From assembly GCA_035236585.1 (NCBI GenBank), contig CP141126.1, positions 65,201,414 through 65,265,413 of the forward strand: DNA of 64,000 bases, read 5' to 3'. Position 1 is the stretch's first letter. Every line of letters starts with the position of its first letter. This DNA comes from Warburgia ugandensis. Lineage: Eukaryota > Streptophyta > Magnoliopsida > Canellales > Canellaceae. Below the pieces are notes generated by a model. The model saw nothing but the letters and a program-made list of their open reading frames with translations, made no database searches and was not told where the DNA came from. Positions 1 through 10,319 of this stretch are shown here, piece by piece. A program made the translations under genes and the position numbers.

Positions 1-327
1 TAAAGGAGACATATAGAGCTACACTAATTATCTAGGGATCAAACTTATGAGCCACACTATGAAACATTTTGAAAGAGTGATTGAGAAGAGGTTATGACAT
101 GAAATAAGTGTATCGAAGATTTAGTTTGTTTCATGCCTAGGAGGTCTACCATGGAGGTTATTTTCTTACTAAGACAATTAGCAGAAAAATATAGGGAGAG
201 GAGGAAAGACCTCTAAATGGTCTTTATGGATTTAGAGAAAGCTTATGATAGAGTCCCTTGAGAGTTAATATGGTGGGTGTTGGGCGATAAAGGGGTTTTG
301 CAAGGGTATATAGACATAATTAAACAT

Positions 328-369
328 ATGTATGAGAGAGCGGTAACAATGTATGAGAGAGCGGTAACA
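328..369 (+). repeat. 21-bp in-frame tandem duplication in the LINE RT
   Basis: Two adjacent identical 21-bp units (328-348 and 349-369) each encode the seven residues MYERAVT. The duplication keeps the reading frame, and family members normally have one copy of this segment. It is probably a replication-slippage event private to this copy. Confidence 0.9.
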
Positions 370-449
370 AATGTTAAGACCACTAGTGGCGAGATTGGTG
401 ATTTTCTTATCATTATAGGATTGCACCAAGGATTAGAATTGAGTCCATA

Positions 450-542
450 CCTTTTCACATTGGTTATGGATGAGTTAACAAAACATATACATGAAGAGCT
501 TCCCTAGTGCATGCTATTTGCAGATGATATAGTCTTACTTGA
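450..542 (+). repeat. 93-bp direct duplication, left copy flanking LTR1
   Basis: The 93 bp of LINE sequence immediately before the LTR at 543 is repeated immediately after that LTR at 3303-3395. By eye the two copies differ at 4 positions. One difference turns the Trp codon TGG of the right copy into TAG in the left copy. This replaces the 5-bp target-site duplication normal for a Ty3/gypsy element. Confidence 0.92.
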
Positions 543-910
543 TGTAATACCCGCGCAATTTATGTTATTTTTAACAAAAATTGGACATTCTATGGGAAAT
601 AAACTATGTTAAATGTTTTACTTTATTTAAAATAGTAAACGAATAAATTTGTGAGGAAACTTGGTACCATTAGGTGAGTCTCGGAAAATGGAATCCAACG
701 CCTTAAAGAACGCTGAAAACGGAGTTCGTAGGAAGAAGTTACGGCTGTTTAAAGATTAGGGGTATTTTTATAAATTAAACAAAAAACGAAAAAGAAGGAA
801 AACGCAAGGGGCTGTTTTGATAACGGCACCACTTGTCGTCTTCCTCCTCCCAATTTCTCCAAAAATCCTTTTCTCCCGATTTTTCCAGAACACACCAGGG
901 GAAATGGAAG

Positions 911-951
911 CACCGCCATTGAGGGGCACCGCCTTCTTCCCTCTATAAATA
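911..951 (+). promoter_or_regulatory. LTR1 core promoter: CACCGCCAT motif and TATA box
   Basis: TATAAATA at 944-951 is preceded by CACCGCCAT at 911-919 and a second CACCGCC at 928-934. The same motif precedes the TATA box in the other T LTRs, which supports a shared U3 promoter element. Transcription would start about 30 bp downstream. Confidence 0.7.
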
Positions 952-2044
952 CCCTACACCCCTTCTCTCCAAATCATGATTTTCGGGTCATTTAGGACTA
1001 GGGTTTCCGACAAAAATCAAAAACCCAGTTCTCTGCGATTTTCAACAATAGCTAGGCCCGAGTCAGGCTGGCCATTGCAATTTCTCCATTCCCCTCTCTT
1101 CTTTCCCCCCTTTCTTCCTCTGGTCGCACCGAAATGGTGGTTTTTCCCTTCTTTGAGTTTTCCAGCGAGCAGGAGCTTCAGAGTGAAGAATAGGTGCACC
1201 CATCGGCGATAGGCGCTCCCTAAGCTGCCCAGGTAAGCCATCCTTCCCTCTCTCCTGGGCTCTTCCTCCTTTCAGGCAAGATCCGTGCTGGATCTAGCGT
1301 TTCCAGCCGGTCTTCCTAGTTGGAAAACAACCCAGCCGGCCCTGCACGAACAAGGCATCCAAGGGAACGCCATGCTCCACGTACACCTCGGACAGGGTCC
1401 CTGGGATGGGTTCCAGACGTACGACAGTGCGTACACTGTCCCTAGTGCAGCCTTCGGGTGCGCGGGCGATGTGGGGCACGGGTACTGGCTCGACCAGGAT
1501 GCACGGGATGCCCTGGGAGTTGAGACGCACCATGCTACAACAAAGGTGCGTCCGTGCGATGCCATCTAGGATGCGCGTCATAGTGCGTCGCTTGAGCATG
1601 CATGTGCGCATGCAAAATGCCGTCCCTGGCACAACCTTTGGGTGCACGAATGTGAGGTGGTCACAGGTGTCCTGGGAACTGGGACACGCGGACCTAATAA
1701 GACTATAAAGTTAGGATTGGAGGACAATTTACAGAGTTAACCATGGAATAGTAGATCCACATCATAGGATCTAGCCTGACAATAAATTAGGCAAGGACCC
1801 ATGGACCCTAAAAGGAAAATCTAACGATCTAATTTCTAAAAATAGATCGAAATTGATAAGGATTCCTTGTATCCATCCATATCCAGGAGTTTATAAATGA
1901 GACCCAGGGACGGGTTGAGTGATGAAGAACACGACTCCAGGAGACTTCGAGATAGGTGCTCTATTGCTACTAGACTTTTTTAAAAAAAGAACCTATGATT
2001 GTTTTGAGAATGCATGTTTTAAGTTTAAGTTATATGACTTGTTT

Positions 2045-2100
2045 AGCATGACTTAATCTTATAAACGAATTCAGCATGACTTAATCTTATAAACGAATTC
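2045..2100 (+). repeat. 28-bp tandem duplication in LTR1
   Basis: Two perfect 28-bp units (2045-2072 and 2073-2100), beginning AGCATGACTTAATC, lie in the 3' half of LTR1. The sister LTR2 and LTR3-6 have one unit or a degenerate form, so this is a private slippage duplication. Confidence 0.85.
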
Positions 2101-2697
2101 AGCATGCATATGACAAATACATTATGCATAGATATGTTTTGCAAACAATCGCATATATTGCATGATTTTTTAGCATTGAGTTCTCGAAAAATTGCATGTC
2201 CTTAAGGGTTACCAAAAGATGCTGGAGTGCCCAAAAGACGCTCGGTAGGTAGTTGTGAGGGCCAGGCAGTTGTGAGGGACCCAAAGAGGACAAGTTTTGA
2301 GATAGAGGTTTTGCTTGTTTGATCGTATATGATTTGGGCTAGTAAGCTCGTGGGCGCTATGCCGAGAGGTCTGGGTTGGCCTCCCAGCCTCTACCACTAT
2401 TAGGTGGAATGGGTACCACGCCCAAAAAGGGCATGTCCCTACGTCGACTGCATGTGGTACAGGGGGTTACCACTAGTGTCACGGCACTGGGTCGATGTGT
2501 CATATGCCCCGTGGAGGCTATGACCGAGTGTCCTCAGGTACCCGAGGACCACACGGCAGCGAGGTCGTGGGCATAGTGGGCCCTATGGTTTGAGGATTTA
2601 CTTGCATTACATATAGCATGACATGAGGTTAGTCGACCATACCAGATATCCATGAGTTGGATTCAGTTGAGCATCTTATGCATATCATTATGTTTAT

Positions 2698-2721
2698 GAT
2701 ATATATATATATATATATATG
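2698..2721. repeat. (AT)n microsatellite in LTR1
   Basis: About twelve AT dinucleotides lie in the TATGATATATGATAC context of the T LTR. The corresponding place in LTR2 (near 6515) has only a few, so the run expanded in this copy. Confidence 0.9.
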
Positions 2722-3302
2722 ATACTTTCGACTTGGATTATGCTATTCTTTAAGTCGTCAGTATTCCAATTCGACAGTGGTTTTTAATATAGATATTGAA
2801 CATGATTGTTCGAACATGCACATGTTTTAAAGAGCATATGATTTTAAACATAGCATGCATTTTAAAACTAGTAGTGATAGACTTCTACTAAGTATAGTAT
2901 ATACTCACCCATATTCTTAACATTTTTCAAGATAGTTCCACTCACAAATAGAAGACGCCTCAAGAGATATTAGTGATATGAGCAAGTGAATCAAAAAGGA
3001 GACAATTATACATGTAAGTAAACTCTCTACCCTTAGGACATGTATTTGTATTTATTCTGATTGGGCTATGAGTGTATTTGGATAGACCTGGGAAAACATT
3101 TATGATTTCTAAAGTTTTTCAAAAACTACTTTGGTTGTTATGAAAGTAAATGACACTTGGGATTTTCAAAATGAGTTTAAAACTAAAGATTTTCCACTAC
3201 ATTGCATGATTTTTTATAAAATAGTTTTCAAATAGGGATGCATCCCACCTTAGAAATTAGATATTGTATTTAAAAATGCATGAGAAAACCTGGGTCGTCA
3301 CA

Positions 3303-3395
3303 CCTTTTCACATTGGTTATAGATGAGTTAACAAAACATATACACGAAGAGCTTCCTTGGTGCATGCTATTTGCAGATGATATAGTCTTACTTGA
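3303..3395 (+). repeat. 93-bp direct duplication, right copy flanking LTR1
   Basis: This is the counterpart of 450-542. It restores the RT frame at the FADDIVLL motif, and the LINE continues directly from it. It is the start of the LINE's 3' piece. Confidence 0.92.
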
Positions 3396-4159
3396 TGAGA
3401 TAAGGGAGGGTGTAAACATAAAGCTAGAATTATCGTGAGAAGTATTAGAATTTGGAGGATTTAAAATTAGCCAAACTAAGACAGAATATATGGAATGCAA
3501 TTTTAGCAAGGAGAGGAGTAGGAGTGAAACACCAGTCAAGATTGATAACCAAGAAGTCCCTATAAAAGACCACTTTTGGTACTTAGGATCAATGACACAT
3601 GAGAGTGGAGAGATTGAGAGGGAGGTGACCTAGAGAATCCAAGCAGATTGGAACAAATGGAGATGTGCATCTAGAGTTTTGTGTGATCAGTGGGTGGCAC
3701 TCAAACTAAAAGGAAAATTCTATACGATGGCCATAACGTCGGCTATGCTCTATGGATTAGAGTGTTGGGTAGTTAAGGAACATCATGCTCATAGGATGAG
3801 TGTCATAGAAATGAGGATGTTGAGATGGATGAGTGGTAAGACAAGAAATGATAGAATTAGAAATGAAAATGTTAGAGGAAATTTAGGGGTAGCACCAATA
3901 GGTAACAAGATGAGGGAGATTAGACTTAGATGGTTTGGACATTTCCAAGGAGACCAACGACGACACTGGTTAGAAGGAGTGAGGCAATACAAGTAGAAGG
4001 TTCTAAAAGGGCAAGGGGAAGACCTAAAAGAACGTGGATAGAAGTGGTGAGGAAAGATTTAAAAACTTTGAGAGTAAATGAAGCCATGGTACTTAATAAA
4101 GAGGAATGGAGGAATAAGATTCATATGGAAGACCCCTAATTGGGATAAGGTCTTCACGA

Positions 4160-4173
4160 TAATGATGATGATG
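4160..4173 (+). repeat. LINE 3' terminal trinucleotide repeat
   Basis: A TAATGATGATGATG run directly follows the conserved TGGGATAAGG sequence at the LINE end. RTE-clade LINEs end in short tandem repeats rather than poly(A), so this marks the 3' end of the element. Confidence 0.7.
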
Positions 4174-4237
4174 TAGTTGCATTAAATGTAGTTTGCATAT
4201 TGGTTGGTAGTGTAACTCATATAGTTTAGGGTCATTC
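4174..4237. other. Short unassigned spacer
   Basis: These 64 bp lie between the LINE end and the next LTR. There are no motifs. They may be pre-insertion host sequence or the severed start of the Athila leader that resumes at 7107. Confidence 0.4.
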
Positions 4238-7106
4238 TGTAATGCCCGAGCAATTTATGCTATTTTTAACAAAAATTGGACATTCTATGGGAAATGGACT
4301 GTGTTGAATGTTTGATTTTATTTAAAATAGTAAACAAAGGAATTTGTGAGGAAACTTGGTACCATTAAATTCTACTCGAAAAATAGAATCCAATGCCTTA
4401 AAGAACGCCGAAAACGGAGCTCGTATGAAGAAGTTACGGTCGTTTAAAGATTAGGGGTATTTCTAAAATTTAAACAAAAAATGAAAAAGACGAAAAACGC
4501 AGGGGGCCGTTTTGATAACGGCACCCCCTGTCATCTTCCACCTCTATACTTCTCCAGAAAACTCTTTTTCATGATTTTTCCAAAAATCTATCACTGCCAA
4601 TGGCAGCACCGCCATAGCAGGGCTATAAAAAGCCCCATCTCCCCCTCTCCAAAACACGATCTTTCCAGCCATTTTGAGACTGGGGTTTCTGGCAAAATCG
4701 GAAACCCGTCTCAAACCCATCTCCATGCGTTGTCCGGCAATGGCTAGGCCCAAGTCAGGCCAGCCATTGCCATTTCCCCATACCCCTTTCTCCTTTCTAG
4801 TCTGGCATTGGGATTTCTTCCCCCTTCTTCGAGTTTTCCAGCAATCCAGATTTTCGACAGGCATGGAGGAAAATGCACCACCGGTAATAGGCTCCCCTAG
4901 ACCACCCAGGTGAGCCCCCACCCCTTCCTATTTAGTTTTCTTTCTTCCCTGCCTAAATCCACATCGGATCTGGGTATTTTTCGGCTAAGAGATGCTGTGG
5001 AAACCGGAGAAGATGGGTTTCCACTGAAACCCGTTCAAAACCAGTTGTCACGGATGCACCCCGTGACGCACATGAGTGACGCGTCTCTTGGGGCCAACAT
5101 CGCGCGCACGCAAGTGTGCGGTAGGCTTTTGACTCGTCCATGATGCACAGGGCATCCTAGGTGCCAAGACGCGGCCCGCCTACATCGAAGACACATTCCT
5201 AGGATGTTGACTGGGACGCGTGCTGTAGTGCGCTACTTGGGCATGCATGTATGATAGTGCGTACACTTTCCCAGGTGCGGCCTTCGGCTGTGCGCGCTAC
5301 ATGGGGCACAGGTCCTAGCTTGACTAAGATGCACGGGGTGCCCTGGGAGCTGAGACGCGCCATGCTACACCAAAGGTGCGTCCGTGCGATGCTATTCAGG
5401 ATGCACGTCATAGTGCGTCGCTTGAGCGTGCATGTGCGCAACGCGGTCCCTGACATAGCCTTTGGGCGCACACACACGTGAGACGGTCGCGGTTCAACCA
5501 GGATACATAGGTGTCCTGGGAACTAGGACACGTGGACCCAATGAGACTTTAAAGCTAGGATTAGAGGACAAATTACAGAGTTAACCATGGAATAGTAGAT
5601 CCACATCATAAGATCTAGCCTAACAAATGAATTAGGCAAGGACCATGGACCCAAAAGACAAATCTAATGATCTAATGTCTAAATGGATTGAAATTAATAA
5701 GGACTCCTTGTATCCATTCATACCTAGGAGTTTATAAATGAGACCCAGGGACGGGTTGAGTGATAAAGGACGCGACTCCAGGAAACTTTGAGGTAGGTGC
5801 TCTATCGCTACTAGACTTTTAAAAAGAGCCATGATTGTTTTGAGACTGCATGTTTTAAAGTATAAGTTATATGATTTGTTTAGCATGACTTATTTTATGA
5901 CTTGTTTAGCTTATAAACAAATTCAGCATGCATATGACAAATACATTATGCATAGACATGTTTTGCAAACACTTGCATATATTGCATGATTTGTGAGCAT
6001 TGAGTTCTTGAAAAATTGCATGTCCTTGAGGGTTACCAAAAGACGCTGGAGTGCCCAAAAGACGTTGGGTAGGCAGTTGTGAGGGACTCAAAGAGGACAG
6101 GTTTTGAAAAAGAGGTTTTTCGCTTGTTTGATCTTATTGGATTTGGGCTAGTAAGCTCATGGGCGCTATGCTGAGGGGTCTGGGTTGGCCACCCAGCCTC
6201 TACTACTACTAGGTGGAATGGGTACCACGCCCAAAAAGGGCATGTCCCTACATCGACTGCATGTGGTATAGGGGGCTACCACTGGTGTCACGACACTAGG
6301 TCAATGTGTCATATTCCAATGGAGACTATGACGCTATGTCCTCAGGTACCCGAGGACCACACGGCGGCGAGGTCGTGGGCATAGTTTGGGCCCTATGGTT
6401 TTGTGGATTTACCTGCATTGCATATGGCATGACATGAAGTTGGTTGACCATACCATACCAGATATCCATGAGTTGGATTCAGTTGAGCATCTTATTCATA
6501 TCATTATGTTTATGATATATGATACTTTCGACTTGGATTATGATATTTCTTTATGATGTTAGTATTCTGATTTGACAATGGTTTTTAATATCGATATTGA
6601 ACATGATTGATTGAATATGCACATGTTTTAAAGAGCATACGATTTTAAACATAGCATGCATTGTAAAACTAGTAGTGATAGACTCCTACTGAGTATAGTA
6701 TACACTCACCCTATCTTTAACATTTTTCAAGATAGGTCCACTCACAAATAGAAGTCGCCTCAGGAGATATTAGTGTTAGGAGCAAGTGAATAAACAAAGG
6801 AGACAACTATACATGTGAGTAAACTCTCTACCCTTTGGACATGTATTTGTATTTAATTACAGTTGGGCTATGTGCTGTGACTGGATAGACCTGGGGAAAA
6901 ACGTTTATGATTTCTAAAGTTTATCAAAAACTACTTTGATTGTTGAGAAAGCAAATGTCACTCGGGGTTTTTAAAATGAGTTTAAAACAAAAGGTTTTCT
7001 GCTGCATTGCATGGTTTTTATAAAATGGTTTTCAAATAGGGATGCATCCCGCCTTAGGAATTAGATCTTGCATTTAAAAATGCATGGGAAAACCCGGGTC
7101 GTCACA
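4238..7106 (+). mobile_element. Solo LTR of T family, subfamily 1, LTR2
   Basis: A 2.87-kb LTR starts TGTAATGCCCGAGC and ends CCGGGTCGTCACA, and it resembles LTR1 along its full length. It has a TATA box at 4624-4631, CACCGCCAT at 4607-4615 and a splice-donor-like CAG/GTGAG with GT at 4910-4911, 286 bp after the TATA start (289 bp in LTR1). No PBS follows. The flanks give no clean 5-bp TSD. GTCATT occurs at 4231-4236 and 7109-7114, but with one extra base on the left and two on the right. An internal deletion or an imprecise event is likely. Confidence 0.85.
4607..4631 (+). promoter_or_regulatory. LTR2 core promoter: CACCGCCAT motif and TATA box
   Basis: CACCGCCAT at 4607-4615 and TATAAAAA at 4624-4631 occupy the same relative place as in LTR1. 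Confidence 0.7.
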
Positions 7107-7760
7107 TAGTCATTATACTTGCTACATCTTAATTAGGGTTATTGCTTTAGATTGCACCTATTTAACAAAGTTTACTTTTTTGCATAGCATATAAGTAGGC
7201 ATTAGCTTCCTTTTCTTATTTTGCATTGAACACATTAATAGTAGGTTCCCTATTGGAACCTTAATAAGATAAGGACTAGATTTCATCTCGAGATCCTTGA
7301 GCCACCTAGATAATCAAATCAATTCCTTGTATGTTCATGATCCCAACCCTTGAATCTTAATTTAAAATTAAGTAGCAAGAGACTTAGAGTATCGAGCTTG
7401 TAGGACTCTTCTTGAAAGAGGAGATCTATTGTTACTCTAGTGGCTTCTAAGCATCATGGTTATAGTGGGTATCCAAAATCCAAGTTATTTTCCCATGCCT
7501 TTTATCAATGATTGTTGAGGTCTAAATGCCTCCTTCCATGAGAATTCTATTAACCATTTTGGAGTAGAACCTAGCTAGTAAGTAGTAGTTGATCATAGAT
7601 AAAAGGAGGAGCTATCTAAATCTACGACTAAAAGTTATCACCCTATAGATTAAAAAATATTGTCAAAATAGCTCACTAGCATTAAGGATTGATTGATTGT
7701 GCATCATATAGAGTTGGGAGTGACATTTAGATTTAGGTTGCATCATTTAGATAGGTTTCA
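7107..7760 (+). other. Athila A1 leader, noncoding
   Basis: This AT-rich untranslated leader lies between the missing 5' LTR and gag. It has no long ORF. The LTR end and PBS that should precede it are lost at the junction with LTR2 at 7106. Confidence 0.5.
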
Positions 7761-7765
7761 TTTTA

Positions 7766-8905
7766 GTGCATCAAGGACGTCAAACTCAGAACATACAATT
7801 AGTACCATTAGATCCTGAGATTGAATGTACCCATAGGCAAGGGGAAAGAAATCAAATTCCTAACACCATGGTTGACCCACAAGCTATAGTTGAGCACAAG
7901 GCCATTAGAGATTTCTATGTGCCACTCCATTTAAATACCCCATCATGAATCACATTGCGACTCACCAATACAGACCATTTTGAGCTTAAACCTGGAGTTA
8001 TACAGTTACTCCCAACATTTTATGGTCAAGAGCGAGAGGATCCATACCTAGATATCAAGGAATTCCTTAATATTTGTGCTACATTCAAATTTTGAAATGT
8101 CTCAAGTGATTCTATTAGACTTAGGGTGCTCCCTTTCTCATTGAAAGATAAGGCCAAATCATGGTTGAATTTTTTAGAGTTGGGTTCCATTGCCACATGG
8201 GACTAGTTGTCGAAAAGGTTATTAAACAAGTTCTTCCCTGTCCATAAGACCAATGCCCTTCATAGGGAGATCATTAATTTCTAGCAAAAAGATGATGAGC
8301 AATATTATGAATGATGGGAAAGGTGGAATGAGTTGTTGCAAAGTGTCCTCACCATGGATTTGAAAAATGGCAACAAGTTCAGTGTTTCTATGAGGCACTA
8401 ACACCTCAAAATAGACAAATGGTAGATGCAGCTAGTAGAGGGGTGCTCATGTTGAAAACTAGAATAGCAGATTGGGAATTTTTTTCAAACTTTAGCTAAC
8501 AATTCCTAGCAATGGGATTACTCCAATAGCAGAGAGAGAAATACCCATCCTCGAAAGAAAGGAGGGCTATATGAAATTGGAGTGACCTTAGATATGTCAT
8601 ATAAGCTTGACTCCTTGACTGAAAGAATGGGCAAGGTTGAAAGTATATTCTAAAGAATAGATACCTACATGGCTGCTAATGCATCCACTAAATCTCCATA
8701 AGCAATATGTGCTATTTGTTCTAGCCTTGCCCATTTAACTGCAGCTTGTCCATCTAATATACTAAACATAGAATATCTGTTTGAATAGCCAAATGCAATG
8801 AATGCCTATCTCAATCTTAGCAGCAATCCTTACTATGAACCCTATAATAAAGGATGGACTAGGCATCCTAATTTGTCATGTGCTAAGACCAATTACTAGG
8901 GAGGT
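7766..8905 (+). pseudogene. Athila A1 gag (broken)
   Basis: Gag forms the particle that packages element RNA. The frame can be followed by motifs: DPYLDIKEFLNIC near 8040-8080, LPFSLKDKAKSWLN near 8130-8170, KFFPVHKTNALHREI near 8225-8275, and WERWNELL near 8315-8340. A zinc-knuckle-like stretch CAICSSLAHLTAACPS lies near 8707-8755. Stops and frameshifts interrupt it. The retroviral-type gag core and the order match Athila gag. The same motifs occur on the opposite strand in A2 (near 37600) and A3 (near 47670), which supports the call. Confidence 0.8.
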
Positions 8906-9359
8906 TTATCTATGGATCCTTGTGCAAAAAACTTTCCTAAAATTTTAGTTCCCCTATAGTCACCTAGTTTTCAATTCCCTTAGTAACTAAAGAAATCAAC
9001 CTTTGAGGAAACTATGCAATCATCTATGGAAAAACTTTAAAACACTAGGATAAAACTAGATAGGTCATTATTGATAGTAGACATAGATCAAATTCCAAGT
9101 CTCAAGCTATTGGAAAATTAGAAATGCAAATTGGCCAGTTGTCAATTGCTTTGAGTGATAGAGGAAAGGGACAGATTCTTAGTTAGCCAATTCAAAACCT
9201 TAAGTGGTAGTTTTACTTAAGCTCTAGTTCACATTCCCAAAGATCCCATGATCAAGCAAAGTCTATCACTACCCTTAGGGGTGGGCATTAAGTTGATAAC
9301 ATAGTATGGAAGACTAAGAAAACTATAGACAAGAGTGAACTAGCTAAAACCCAAGAGAA

Positions 9360-10010
9360 AGAAAAGACTAAAATCTCCTACTCCATTTGAGCCTATAGTG
9401 GAGGCACCATATGTACCTAAAGCCCCATTCCATAAGCTACTAAACATGGCAAAGAAAGGAACCAATTCCAATAAGATAATGGATGTGTTTATACATGTGC
9501 AAGTAAATATTCCATTACAAACACAAAAGTGCAAGCTTAGCATACAAAAGAAAGCCTTCTTCATCAAGTATGATCCAACACTATACCCTGCCTAAGTTTA
9601 GAGATTAAGGTTGTCCTACCAATTCTTGTGTTATAGGAAACCATGTCATTAATAGGGCACTAAATTTAGGGGTTAGTGTAAACCAATTGCCATTCTCTAT
9701 CTCTGAGCAGTTAGCTTGGTGACCTTAAACCAACTAATATCACTTTTCCATTAGCAAATAAATCAGTGAAGATTCCATGTGGTATGGTTGAGCATGTTTT
9801 AATATAGGTGGACCAATTTTACTTTCTTGTAGACTTTATGGTCCTATATACGCAGCCTATGCAAGATCTCAGTAGTTAGATCTTGTCCATTCTTGGACAT
9901 CAATTTTTGGCAACGTCCAATGCCATCATCAACTATAGAAATGGTGTGATGAAATTATCCTCCAACAATATAAAAGTCAAGCTCAATGTTTTTAATGAGG
10001 ATCATTGACA
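9360..10010 (+). pseudogene. Athila A1 gag-pol linker and aspartic protease (broken)
   Basis: The linker has the Athila-type EAPYVPKAPFHKLL stretch near 9400-9440 and a VQVNIPL block near 9500. The protease region follows, reading CVIGNHVINRAL then NLGVSVNQLPFSI at about 9630-9705. The active-site motif of this family is D-(L/I/T)-G-A-S. Here the Asp reads Asn and the Ala reads Val, so the catalytic aspartate appears lost. A degenerate LGRPFLAT-like block (LGHQFLATSNAI) follows near 9893-9930. The frame is not open. Confidence 0.7.
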
Positions 10011-10319
10011 TATAGACCTAGATGATTCTTGTGTCATCAATTTAATTGAAAGCCCACTTCAAGATGCTAATCCTCCATCATCTTTCCTAAACCCACTTGA
10101 GGCATGTCTAACACAATTTAATTATCATTTTGATGTAGACAAGTTTATTGATGAGCTAAATAATCTCTTAATTATTGACCTAAATCAATAACTCTAAATG
10201 GGACCTCTAGTGGAACCACTTCCTCCTTCCAATTCTGTCCCATTACCATCAGTGGAAAAATCACCTACATTGGTCCTTAAGCCTCTTGCTAAAATTTAAA
10301 ATATTCTTACTTAGGACTA

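Larger units (their letters stand above)
1..542 (+). pseudogene. RTE-type LINE reverse transcriptase, 5' piece (broken)
   Basis: This is the RT core of a non-LTR retrotransposon, the enzyme that copies element RNA at the target site. Forward-frame motifs run in order: a FMPRRSTMEV-like stretch near 133-160, the block MDLEKAYDRVP at about 224-260 (RT motif A, with its catalytic Asp), a G.LSPYLFTLVMDELTKHI block at 430-490, and FADDIVLL at 520-540 (the catalytic DD of motif C). The frame is broken by stops, for example TGA after DRVP where Arg is expected and TAG at the Trp before the FADD block. The N-terminal part lies outside the window. The piece stops at 542 where an LTR is inserted, and it resumes at 3303. 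The order and wording of the motifs fit plant RTE-clade LINEs. I am confident of LINE and fairly confident of RTE. Confidence 0.85.
543..3302 (+). mobile_element. Solo LTR of T family, subfamily 1 (Tekay/Del-like), LTR1
   Basis: A 2.76-kb LTR starts TGTAATACCCGCG and ends GGGTCGTCACA, the same termini as the other T LTRs in the window. It carries a TATA box at 944-951, a GC-rich block at about 1030-1700 and a splice-donor-like CAG/GTAAG at 1230-1236. Its 3' half matches the other T LTRs closely, for example the GGTACCACGCCCAAAAAGGG stretch near 2412. It sits in the LINE RT in the same orientation. No PBS or gag follows, so it is a solo LTR or a recombination product. The flanks are not a 5-bp TSD but a 93-bp duplication. 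The assignment to the Tekay lineage rests on the related copies that keep a tRNA-iMet PBS. Confidence 0.85.
3303..4173 (+). pseudogene. RTE-type LINE, RT end and C-terminal region (broken)
   Basis: This piece continues the LINE of 1-542. After the duplicated FADD block it reads the RT thumb region, including GGFKISQTKTEYMEC near 3455-3500 and a YLG motif near 3583. Then comes the C-terminal domain typical of plant RTE elements: a MLYGLECW block near 3740-3770, RMLRWM near 3815, and RWFGH near 3929, followed by a basic ARGRPKRTW stretch near 4007-4040. The longest open part is 3679-3996, and a frameshift near 3990 moves the rest to another frame (to about 4139). Several stops are present, so it is not functional. 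It ends in a short trinucleotide tail, the hallmark of RTE LINEs. Confidence 0.85.

Noticed and set aside
1272-1708. Four overlapping open frames of 94-117 codons
   Set aside because: They are in the GC-rich, stop-poor part of LTR1, and similar shadows occur in LTR2 (5199-5481). There is no recognised protein motif.
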